Shown: in pieces, positions 22,968-29,929 of the stretch
Numbering within the stretch: the first letter of the stretch is position 1
Layout: each line of letters opens with the position of its first letter
DNA from: Acidovorax delafieldii
GTDB lineage: Bacteria; Pseudomonadota; Gammaproteobacteria; Burkholderiales; Burkholderiaceae_C
NCBI GenBank assembly: GCA_002377855.1
Contig: DFQQ01000016.1
Coordinates: 1 to 31,182, forward strand
Direction: 5' to 3'
Length of the DNA: 31,182 nucleotides
Position numbers and translations under genes: made by a program
Notes under the pieces: model-generated
Seen by the model: the letters and a program-made list of their open reading frames with translations, nothing else
Database searches by the model: none
Told to the model about the DNA's origin: nothing

Positions 22968-25171
22968 AGACGAACCCCTCCGCACATGCCCCGGTACTCG
23001 CGCAGAGCGAGCCCCTTCCGCAACTCATAGCCGCCACAGCCAACGCGCTGCCAGACCAGGCAGACGCCCTGGCCCGAGCACGGGCATTTGCCGAGCCTCT
23101 GCTGGCCTGCGAAACGCTGGATTCCGGCGAAAACACCCTGGTCCACGCCGACGCCGTGGCTTCCATCCTCAAAGGCATCGGCGGGTCCGAAGCCATGCAG
23201 GCCGCCAGTTATCTGGTGTATGCCTGCGTGCATTTGAACAAACCTGAAGAGGTCATTGCCAAGGCCTTTGGCGACAGCTTTGCGGCTTTGGCGGTCGAGA
23301 CCACCAAGCTCATGCGTGTGCAGCGCCAGGCCCTCGCTGCCGAGCAGGTGGACGACCCCGCTGTGCAGACCGAAAACGTGCGCAAGATGCTGCTGGCGTT
23401 CTCGCGCGACCTGCGCGTGGTCATGCTGCGGCTGGCTTCGCGCCTGCAAACGCTGCGCTTTCATGCGGCCAGCAAGCGGCCGGTATCACCCAGTCTGGCG
23501 CGCGAGTCATTGCAGGTGTTTGCGCCTCTGGCCAACCGCCTGGGCATCTGGCAGATGAAGTGGGAGCTGGAGGACTTGTCTTTCCGCTTCCTGGAGCCCG
23601 ACACCTACAAGGAAGTGGCCCGCCTGCTCGATGAAAAGCGCGGCGAGCGCGAGGTGTACATGCAGCAGCTGCGCCAGCGGCTGGAGTCTGAACTGCGCAG
23701 CCGCAGCATCAGCGCCACCGTGCAGGGCCGGCCCAAGCACATCTACAGCATCGTCAAGAAGATGCGGGGCAAGTCGCTGAACTTCGACCAGGTGCTGGAC
23801 TTGCGCGCCCTGCGCGTGGTGGTGCCCACCGTGAAGGACTGCTATGCTGCCCTGAGCTGGGTGCATGAGCAGTTCACCCCCATCGTGGAAGAGTTTGACG
23901 ACTACATCGCCAAGCCCAAGCCCAACGGTTACCAGTCGCTGCACACCATCGTGCGCGACGAGCAGGGCCGCCCCGTGGAAATCCAGATTCGCACCCAGGC
24001 CATGCATGACCACGCAGAGCATGGCGTGGCGGCGCACTGGGCCTACAAGGAGGCGGGTAGCAAGGGTTACGCGGGCGTGTCTGCCGCCGGCGAGTACGAC
24101 GCCAAGATCGCCGTGCTGCGCCAGCTGCTGGCCTGGGAGCGCGACCTGGCTGGTGCCGTGCCCAACCGGGGCCTGTTTGAAGACCGCATCTATGTGCTGA
24201 CGCCCGATGCGGCAGTGATCGAGCTCTCGCAAGGCTCCACTCCGGTGGACTTTGCCTATGCCGTGCACACCAGTGTGGGCCACCGCTGCCGGGGTGCGCG
24301 CGTGGATGGCGCCATGGTGCCGCTCAACACGGCGCTGCAAAATGGGCAGACGGTGGAGATCACCACCGTGAAGGAGGGCCGCCCCTCGCGCGACTGGCTC
24401 AATGCCGAGCTGGGCTACCTCACCAGCAACCGCGCCAAGGCCAAGGTGCGCGCCTGGTTCAATGCCCAGGCCACGCATGAAACCGTGGCCCGTGGCCGCG
24501 AGGCGGTCGAAAAGCTGCTGCAACGCGAAGGCAAGACGGCCATGAAGCTGGATGACTTGGCCACCCAGCTGGGCTTCAAGTCGGCCGATGCGCTGTTTGA
24601 GGTGGTGGGCAAGGACGAGTTTTCGCTGCGCAACATTGAAAACCTGCTGCGCCCACCCGAGCCGGCGCTGCAGCCCGACGACTATCTGCTGCTCAAGAAA
24701 ACCCGCACCAACGAGTCCGCGCCCAAGGGCGGGGTGCTGGTGGTGGGCATTGACTCGCTGATGACCCAGTTGGCCAAGTGCTGCAAGCCTGCGCCGCCCG
24801 ATCTCATCCGCGGCTTTGTCACCCGGGGCAAAGGCGTGAGCGTGCACCGCGCGGACTGCAGCAATTTCCGCGAGATGGCCGCACGCAGTGCCGAGCGGGT
24901 GATTGACGTGGAGTGGGGCACGCCCAAGGCCGCGGCAGCGGTTTACCCAGTGGACGTTGCCGTGGAAGCCGCCGATCGCCAAGGCCTGCTGCGCGATATC
25001 TCCGAAGTGTTTGCCCGCGAGAAAACCAACGTGATTGGGGTGCAGACCCAATCGGTCAAAGGCACTGCATGGATGACGTTCACCGTGGAAGTGGCCGACT
25101 CGGGGCGCCTGAACAAGGTGCTGGGGATTGTTGCCACCGTGCCCGGGGTGCGGTCCGCGCGCAGGCGCTAG
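22964..25171 (+). CDS. relA: RelA-type (p)ppGpp synthetase (735 aa)
   Basis: Makes the stringent-response alarmone (p)ppGpp when uncharged tRNA stalls ribosomes. The N-terminal HD region (~55-200) lacks the hydrolase HD...ED signature (around HADAVASILKGIG the metal ligands are absent), as in monofunctional RelA and unlike SpoT. The synthetase domain (~250-370) is intact: GRPKHIYSIVKKMRGK, DLRALRVVV, KPNGYQSLHTIV, EIQIRTQAMHDHAEHG. Next come the TGS domain (~408-465, YVLTPDAAVIELSQGSTPVDF), a Cys-containing zinc-finger/CC region (~605-635, KCCKPAPPDLIRGFVTRGKG) and a C-terminal ACT domain (~660-735). The ATG at 22964 overlaps the hydrolase stop. A separate spoT is expected elsewhere. Confidence 0.94.
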   Translation: MKTNPSAHAPVLAQSEPLPQLIAATANALPDQADALARARAFAEPLLACETLDSGENTLVHADAVASILKGIGGSEAMQAASYLVYACVHLNKPEEVIAKAFGDSFAALAVETTKLMRVQRQALAAEQVDDPAVQTENVRKMLLAFSRDLRVVMLRLASRLQTLRFHAASKRPVSPSLARESLQVFAPLANRLGIWQMKWELEDLSFRFLEPDTYKEVARLLDEKRGEREVYMQQLRQRLESELRSRSISATVQGRPKHIYSIVKKMRGKSLNFDQVLDLRALRVVVPTVKDCYAALSWVHEQFTPIVEEFDDYIAKPKPNGYQSLHTIVRDEQGRPVEIQIRTQAMHDHAEHGVAAHWAYKEAGSKGYAGVSAAGEYDAKIAVLRQLLAWERDLAGAVPNRGLFEDRIYVLTPDAAVIELSQGSTPVDFAYAVHTSVGHRCRGARVDGAMVPLNTALQNGQTVEITTVKEGRPSRDWLNAELGYLTSNRAKAKVRAWFNAQATHETVARGREAVEKLLQREGKTAMKLDDLATQLGFKSADALFEVVGKDEFSLRNIENLLRPPEPALQPDDYLLLKKTRTNESAPKGGVLVVGIDSLMTQLAKCCKPAPPDLIRGFVTRGKGVSVHRADCSNFREMAARSAERVIDVEWGTPKAAAAVYPVDVAVEAADRQGLLRDISEVFAREKTNVIGVQTQSVKGTAWMTFTVEVADSGRLNKVLGIVATVPGVRSARRR

Positions 25172-25232
25172 CGTCGTTGGCGGTGGTTTGGTGTTTCGTA
25201 CCTGGAGAATTCTTCGAGCCAAAAATATGAGC

Positions 25233-25238
25233 TATAAT
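25233..25238 (+). promoter_or_regulatory. -10 box of the tRNA-Val gene
   Basis: Perfect TATAAT, 19 bases before the mature tRNA 5' end, implying a short 5' leader. At 17-base spacing the -35 position reads TTCTTC (25210-25215), a weak match. Confidence 0.6.
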
Positions 25239-25257
25239 CGCGTTCTCGAATACAAAC

Positions 25258-25334
25258 AGGCGCGTAGCTCAGCTGGTTAGAGCACCACCTTGACATGGTG
25301 GGGGTCGTTGGTTCGAGTCCAATCGCGCCTACCA
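25258..25334 (+). tRNA. tRNA-Val (anticodon GAC)
   Basis: 77 bases with encoded CCA. Acceptor AGGCGCG pairs with CGCGCCT; D arm GCTC...GAGC; anticodon stem CCACC/GGTGG with loop TTGACAT, so the anticodon is GAC, reading GUC and GUU; T arm GTTGG/CCAAT with TTCGAGT. It stands alone between relA and phaR with its own promoter and terminator. Nothing else is visible in the 360-base relA-phaR gap. Confidence 0.98.
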
Positions 25335-25348
25335 ACTAACCATTGGTC

Positions 25349-25390
25349 AAAAGCCTTCCAAAGCACATCGCTTGGAAGGCTTTTTATTTT
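25349..25390 (+). terminator. Rho-independent terminator of tRNA-Val
   Basis: GCCTTCCAA (25353-25361) and TTGGAAGGC (25372-25380) form a perfect nine-pair stem, extended by four A-T pairs, with a ten-base loop and the run TTTTTATTTT. Confidence 0.92.
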
Positions 25391-25531
25391 CCGGCTCGCT
25401 CTTTCGTATGTCGTGGAACTTGCGCTTGGGCAATGCATCAGGGTAATCCTCGGAGAGGACACCGCCTGCGGCTCTCTAGAATGTGTTGCACTGCAATACA
25501 CACATGGGTGTTCTGCCCAAGGAGTTCCGTT

Positions 25532-26065
25532 TTGCCCGAATCCACCAGCGCCGCTCACAAGAATACGCAGCGCGTGATCAAAAAGTACCCCAACCGTCGC
25601 CTGTACGACACCGACACTTCCACCTACATCACTCTGTCCGAAGTGCGGCAGCTGGTGATCGACAACCAGAACGTGGTGGTGCGCGATGCCAAGACGGGAG
25701 AGGATCTCACCCGCAGCATCCTGCTGCAAATCATTCTGGAAGAGGAAGCGGGCGGGGCGCCGATGTTCAGCGAGGCGGTGCTTGCCAACATCATCCGTTT
25801 TTATGGCCATGCCATGCAAGGCTTCATGGGCGCGTATCTTGAAAAGAACGTGCAGGCGTTCACCGATGTGCAAAAGAAGCTGGCAGAGCAGTCTCAGAGC
25901 GTGACGCCCGAAATGTGGGCGCAGTTCATGAGCCTGCAGTCGCCCATGCTCAAGGGCATGATGGGCAACTACGTGGAGCAATCCCAGTCCATGCTCACGC
26001 AAATGCAAGAGCAAATGCAAAAACAAACCGAACAGATGCTGGGCGCGTTCGGACTCAAGCGCTGA
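25532..26065 (+). CDS. phaR: Polyhydroxyalkanoate synthesis repressor PhaR
   Basis: DNA- and PHB-binding repressor controlling phasin and granule genes. The N-terminus has the PHB/PHA accumulation regulator DNA-binding domain: RVIKKYPNRRLYDT, then STYITLSEVRQLV and a long middle part with SILLQIILEEEAGG. The C-terminal half is helical and Gln/Met-rich (MLTQMQEQMQKQTEQM), suited to granule contact and oligomerisation. The start is a TTG at 25532 with AAGGAG at 25519-25524 seven bases before it, giving 177 aa, normal for the family. The open frame continues upstream into the tRNA terminator, which rules out the earlier starts. A GC hairpin without a T-tract (CGGCCAG/CTGGCCG, 26088-26111) follows. 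rimO is 93 bases downstream. Confidence 0.94.
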   Translation: MPESTSAAHKNTQRVIKKYPNRRLYDTDTSTYITLSEVRQLVIDNQNVVVRDAKTGEDLTRSILLQIILEEEAGGAPMFSEAVLANIIRFYGHAMQGFMGAYLEKNVQAFTDVQKKLAEQSQSVTPEMWAQFMSLQSPMLKGMMGNYVEQSQSMLTQMQEQMQKQTEQMLGAFGLKR

Positions 26066-26158
26066 TAGCCCGGGCTTTTTGCGCCTCCGGCCAGTGCTTT
26101 ATCGCTGGCCGTTGAGTGCGGGCAGGCGCCGCGTCCCCGGAACTGGGACAATAGCGGG

Positions 26159-27550
26159 ATGAGCGAAGCACTCTCCCCCACAAAAACCCCCAAAGTCGGA
26201 TTCGTCAGCCTGGGCTGCCCCAAGGCGCTGACCGACTCCGAACTCATCCTCACGCAACTCAGCGCCGAGGGCTACGAAACCTCCAAGACCTTCGAGGGCG
26301 CCGACCTTGTCATCGTCAACACCTGCGGCTTCATTGACGACGCAGTCAAGGAAAGCTTGGACACGATTGGCGAAGCCCTGGCCGAAAACGGCAAGGTCAT
26401 CGTCACCGGTTGCCTGGGCGCGCGCTCTGGCGAAGGCGGCGGTAATCTGGTCAAGGGCGTGCACCCCAGTGTGCTTGCGGTCACGGGGCCCCACGCTACG
26501 CAAGAGGTGATGGAAGCGGTGCACACCCACCTGCCCAAGCCGCACGACCCCTTTTTGGACTTGGTGCCAGGCGCCTTTGGTGAGGCGGGCATCAAGCTCA
26601 CACCGCGGCACTACGCGTACCTCAAGATCAGCGAGGGCTGTAACCACCGCTGCACCTTTTGCATCATCCCTTCCATGCGCGGCGACCTGGTGTCGCGTCC
26701 TATCGGCGATGTGCTCAAGGAAGCCAAGGCGCTGTTTGAGGGAGGTGTGAAGGAACTGCTCGTCATCAGCCAAGACACGTCGGCCTATGGCGTGGATGTG
26801 AAGTACCGCACCGGCTTCTGGGACGGCAAGCCCGTGAAGACCCGCATGCTGGAGTTGGTGCAGACGCTGGGCGAGATTGCCGAGCCCTATGGCGCCTGGG
26901 TGCGCTTGCATTACGTGTACCCGTACCCCAGCGTGGACGAGGTCATTCCGCTCATGGCCACCGGCCGTGTACTGCCGTACCTGGACGTGCCCTTCCAGCA
27001 CAGCCACCCCGATGTGCTCAAGCGCATGAAGCGCCCTGCCAGCGGCGAGCGCAACCTGGAGCGCATTCAGCGCTGGCGCGAAGCCTGCCCCGAGATCGTG
27101 ATCCGCAGCACCTTCATTGCGGGCTTCCCGGGCGAAACGGAAGAAGAGTTCCAGCACCTGCTGGACTTTGTGCGTGAAGCGCAGATCGACCGCGCGGGCT
27201 GCTTTGCCTACAGCGACGTGACCGGCGCCGTGGCCAATGAGTTGCCCGGCATGCTGCCGCTGGAGGTGCGCGAGGAGCGCCGTGCGCGTTTCATGGCGGT
27301 GGCCGAAGAGGTATCGATTGCCAAGCTGCAGCGCCGGGTGGGCGCCACCATGCAGGTGCTGGTGGACCACGCCCCAGCCATGGGCCGCAAGGGCGGGGTG
27401 GGTCGCACCTACGCCGATGCGCCTGAGATTGACGGCACTGTGCAGTTGCTGCCGCCCGAAAAAATCAGCAAGACGCTGAAGGTGGGTGAATTCACCAAAG
27501 CCCGCATTGTTGCGGTGCAAGGGCACGACTTGGTGGCGTTGCCCATCTGA
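26159..27550 (+). CDS. rimO: Ribosomal protein S12 methylthiotransferase RimO
   Basis: Radical-SAM enzyme that adds a methylthio group to the conserved Asp of ribosomal protein S12. 463 aa. The N-terminal MTTase domain carries the three cysteines of one Fe-S cluster (C20 in SLGCPKALTDSE, C56 in VNTCGFID, C85 in TGCLGAR). The radical-SAM CxxxCxxC is C161, C165 and C168 (EGCNHRCTFCIIPSMRG). YPYPSVDEVIPLMA and PYLDVPFQHS are typical of the family, and a C-terminal TRAM domain (~395-463) ends the protein. SLGCPKALTDSE and the HRCTFCIIPSMRG context favour RimO over MiaB. The ATG at 26159 is the natural start. A strong terminator follows. Confidence 0.97.
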   Translation: MSEALSPTKTPKVGFVSLGCPKALTDSELILTQLSAEGYETSKTFEGADLVIVNTCGFIDDAVKESLDTIGEALAENGKVIVTGCLGARSGEGGGNLVKGVHPSVLAVTGPHATQEVMEAVHTHLPKPHDPFLDLVPGAFGEAGIKLTPRHYAYLKISEGCNHRCTFCIIPSMRGDLVSRPIGDVLKEAKALFEGGVKELLVISQDTSAYGVDVKYRTGFWDGKPVKTRMLELVQTLGEIAEPYGAWVRLHYVYPYPSVDEVIPLMATGRVLPYLDVPFQHSHPDVLKRMKRPASGERNLERIQRWREACPEIVIRSTFIAGFPGETEEEFQHLLDFVREAQIDRAGCFAYSDVTGAVANELPGMLPLEVREERRARFMAVAEEVSIAKLQRRVGATMQVLVDHAPAMGRKGGVGRTYADAPEIDGTVQLLPPEKISKTLKVGEFTKARIVAVQGHDLVALPI

Positions 27551-27571
27551 GTTCGCGGGTGTTGGGGTGAG

Positions 27572-27602
27572 AGGGGCGCGGTCAGGTCTGCGCCCCTTTT
27601 TC
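27572..27602 (+). terminator. Rho-independent terminator of rimO
   Basis: GGGGCGC (27573-27579) pairs with GCGCCCC (27590-27596), ten-base loop, then TTTTT. It ends 52 bases after the rimO stop and about 60 bases before the convergent small membrane gene. Confidence 0.9.
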
Positions 27603-27661
27603 CGACAAGTGCCGCGCTTGTAAGTCGTATGGTCGGTCTTTCGTACGGGCGTTTTACGGCC

Positions 27662-27841
27662 TTATCGCTCTGAAAACAGCCCGTATGAGCACAGCAGCGC
27701 CATGCCCAGAAAGGCGCCGAAGTCCATGAGCAGATCGGTGCTACCGGGCTCCTGGTGCCGGATGAACACCCAGGTGCATGCTCCGGCCAGCAATGCGCAC
27801 AGCGGCAGAATCAGCGGAAGGTAGAGAAGCCATTGGGCCAT
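27662..27841 (-). CDS. Small inner-membrane protein of unknown function (59 aa)
   Basis: Not assigned to a named family. The ATG at 27841 has AGGA eight bases upstream on the minus strand. The reading frame is open for 33 codons further upstream, but those overlap the end of the neighbouring gene and lack a ribosome-binding site. The product is MAQWLLYLPLILPLCALLAG at the N-terminus (first membrane segment, ~5-25), a short polar loop IRHQEPGSTD, and a second segment around DFGAFLGMALLCSYGLF, ending SER. The topology is a two-helix hairpin. It lies 46 bases after the larger unknown gene on the same strand and is probably co-transcribed with it. Confidence 0.7.
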   Translation of the reverse strand: MAQWLLYLPLILPLCALLAGACTWVFIRHQEPGSTDLLMDFGAFLGMALLCSYGLFSER

Positions 27842-27887
27842 GCATATTCCTGGGTTGTTTCGGTCGATCGGCGGGGCGGCTCGGCTT

Positions 27888-29036
27888 TCATGGCAGCAGC
27901 GTGCGCCAAGTGGGCCGCCAGCCGGCGGCACGCAGTGCACGCAGGCCGGTGAAGGTCAGCCAAGCCCAGAGCATGGCATTGGCCCCAGGTGTGAATGACA
28001 CCACGGCATAGAGCAAGGCTGTTGTGGGCAGTGCGCTCGTGCCGTACGCCCGTCTTACCGCCCCCACAGCCCCCAGGGAGGCAGCCGTCACGCCGATGGC
28101 CTGTGACGGCCCCATGCGGGCCATCGAGCCCGTGGACCAAAGCAGAGCAGCCAGTAAAAACATCGCCGTCGCGGCCAGCATGCACTGCATTCCTGTGGTG
28201 ACCAGAAGGGAATCGTCCAAAGGTTGTGTCTTTTGTGGGGCGCGCACGCGTGTTCGCGCGCCGGTCGCACTCTGGGAATCGTCCACGGATGGGATCGCGC
28301 GCCCGTGTGCATCTTCCGCGGGCTGGAGATTTGCGGTGCTTTGCGGCTTGCCTTCGGCCCTTCGCTTGCGCTGGCGCCGGGCCGGCTTGAGCGCCGAGGG
28401 CAGCCGCACATGCAGCCGCCATCCCGTCTGATCGAAGTGCAGAAGGCAACCCGAAAGCTGCTGAGGCCCCGCCGCCGCGAAGCCCGCGTCGGCTGCTTCG
28501 AAAAGCTGCGCTTGCGCGGCGTTGTCATCTGCTGGAGCGAGCGCCATCCAGCCACGGCGCGGCATTGCCACGACCACGCCTTGCGGAAAACGCTCCAGCA
28601 GGCCACGCCAGAAGTTGCGGTCCAGCAGATGGCTCTCCAGGAGCATGGCATGTGCGGCTTGCAGCAGATACGTGCCGTTGGCCTGGGCGTGCAAGTGAGG
28701 GATGCCCGCCGCTTTGCGCAGATGCAGTGTGGCCAATGCCAGGGCCTGGTGCGGCGTCAGTCCCAGCCGCGCCAGGTCGGAGGCGCGCGCCAGGGCCACG
28801 GCTTCGGTGCCGGGCTGAGCGAACACAAAGCGCAGCCGCAAGTCGGCCAGATAGCCCAGGGCCAGCACGTCACGCGCATCTTCGCCGCGGGCAAGAGACT
28901 GCTCTGGGGGTTGCACCTGCTCGTGCGCCTGGCATGTACCGGGCCACCGGTGCACGATGGCGTAGAGGTGGTCGCGGGTGCGCTCGGCAAAAGCAGGCTG
29001 TGCGGGGGCGGGGGCGGTGTTGTGGGGTGGTGCCAT
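27888..29036 (-). CDS. Unknown protein with C-terminal membrane segments (382 aa)
   Basis: I cannot name a family with confidence. Residues ~90-170 (LRKAAGIPHLHAQANGTYLL, LLDRNFWRGLLERFPQGVVVAMPRRG) weakly recall DUF1444-type proteins, whose known features include the FW...G-VLVAVP-R pattern; this is only a resemblance. Residues ~210-285 form a basic, low-complexity linker (RRQRKRRAEGK). Three hydrophobic segments follow (~288-308 MLAATAMFLLAALLWSTG, ~315-335, ~340-365), so the N-terminal part is probably cytosolic and tethered to the membrane. The ATG at 29036 has no obvious ribosome-binding site, so the start is uncertain. The opposite strand also has a long open frame, expected at this GC content. 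It forms a unit with the 59-aa gene. Confidence 0.7.
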   Translation of the reverse strand: MAPPHNTAPAPAQPAFAERTRDHLYAIVHRWPGTCQAHEQVQPPEQSLARGEDARDVLALGYLADLRLRFVFAQPGTEAVALARASDLARLGLTPHQALALATLHLRKAAGIPHLHAQANGTYLLQAAHAMLLESHLLDRNFWRGLLERFPQGVVVAMPRRGWMALAPADDNAAQAQLFEAADAGFAAAGPQQLSGCLLHFDQTGWRLHVRLPSALKPARRQRKRRAEGKPQSTANLQPAEDAHGRAIPSVDDSQSATGARTRVRAPQKTQPLDDSLLVTTGMQCMLAATAMFLLAALLWSTGSMARMGPSQAIGVTAASLGAVGAVRRAYGTSALPTTALLYAVVSFTPGANAMLWAWLTFTGLRALRAAGWRPTWRTLLP

Positions 29037-29144
29037 ATATTGCGCGGCAAATGCCCGCCGCGTTGGCAGGTCTGCGCAACCAATGATGGTGCCCTGCCTG
29101 TCTTGGCCGGGTAGCGAGGCTGGCCCGCAAAAATGACGAGCGGA

Positions 29145-29172
29145 TAAAAAAAGGAGCCACGCGGGCTCCTTC
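29145..29172 (-). terminator. Rho-independent terminator of efp
   Basis: On the minus strand GGAGCC (29169-29164) and GGCTCC (29158-29153) form the stem with a five-base loop, followed by seven T residues (29152-29146). It lies about 65 bases after the efp stop. Confidence 0.88.
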
Positions 29173-29235
29173 TGTGTGCATTTTCACCACCGTCACGCCA
29201 TAACGCGAGGGGCGGCGGCCCTGCCAGGGCGGTGG

Positions 29236-29790
29236 TTACACGCGCTTGCGGTACTCGCCCGTGCGGGTGTCGATTTCAATCTTGTCGCCTTGCGACACGA
29301 ACAGGGGCACGGCCACTTCAAAACCTGTTGCGATCTTGGCGGGCTTGAGCACCTTGCCAGAGGTGTCACCCTTGACAGCTGGTTCTGTCCAGGTAATTTC
29401 GCGGTCCACGCTGGTGGGCAGTTCCACCGAAATGGCCTTGCCGTCATAGAACACGACTTCCAGGGACATGCCGTCTTCCAGGTAGTTCAGTGCATCGCCC
29501 ATGTTCTCGGCTTCCACTTCGTACTGGTTGTAGTCGGCGTCCATGCAAACGTACATGGGGTCGGCAAAGTAAGAGTAGGTGCACTCTTTCTTGTCCAGAA
29601 TCACGTTGTCGATCTTGTCGTCGGCCTTGAACACGTTTTCCGTGCCGAAGTTGCCGATCAGGCTCTTGAGCTTCATGCGCACGGTGGCTGCACCGCGGCC
29701 GCCACGGGCGTATTCGGTCTTCAGGACGACCATGGGGTCCTTGCCGTGCATGATGACGTTGCCGGCGCGGATTTCTTGAGCGATTTTCAT
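29236..29790 (-). CDS. efp: Translation elongation factor P (Arg32 type)
   Basis: Rescues ribosomes stalled at polyproline stretches. 184 aa, three OB-like domains. The start is the ATG at 29790 (MKIAQEIRAGNVIMHG); the frame is open upstream but the conserved N-terminus fixes it. The loop that reaches the peptidyl-transferase centre reads TEYARGGRGAA with arginine at position 32 where E. coli has the lysine modified by EpmA. Arg32 EF-Ps are rhamnosylated by EarP, whose gene lies 139 bases upstream on the same strand, so the modification system is complete here. The C-terminal SQGDKIEIDTRTGEYRKRV is family-typical. Confidence 0.98.
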   Translation of the reverse strand: MKIAQEIRAGNVIMHGKDPMVVLKTEYARGGRGAATVRMKLKSLIGNFGTENVFKADDKIDNVILDKKECTYSYFADPMYVCMDADYNQYEVEAENMGDALNYLEDGMSLEVVFYDGKAISVELPTSVDREITWTEPAVKGDTSGKVLKPAKIATGFEVAVPLFVSQGDKIEIDTRTGEYRKRV

Positions 29791-29929
29791 AGCAGGTTGC
29801 TTGGGTTGGGGCCGCTCAATGCGGACGGGCTGCTGATGAAGGCGGGGCCCGCCGGTGCATGTTCCGCGGCGGAAGTGCGCTGTTGCGGGCACAGGTGTGC
29901 CGCGCTGGAATTGCGCAAAGCCTTGGATT

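Noticed and set aside
23507..25222. 571-codon open frame antisense to relA
   Set aside because: It mirrors the codon positions of relA, shows no motif and has no ribosome-binding site.
26088..26111. CGGCCAG/CTGGCCG hairpin after phaR as a terminator
   Set aside because: A good stem but no T-tract follows; noted only in the phaR entry.
28224..29114. 296-codon plus-strand frame opposite the unknown membrane protein
   Set aside because: The minus-strand frame has coherent hydrophobic segments and a sensible layout; the plus-strand product is low-complexity. Because the real gene is itself unrecognised, some doubt remains.
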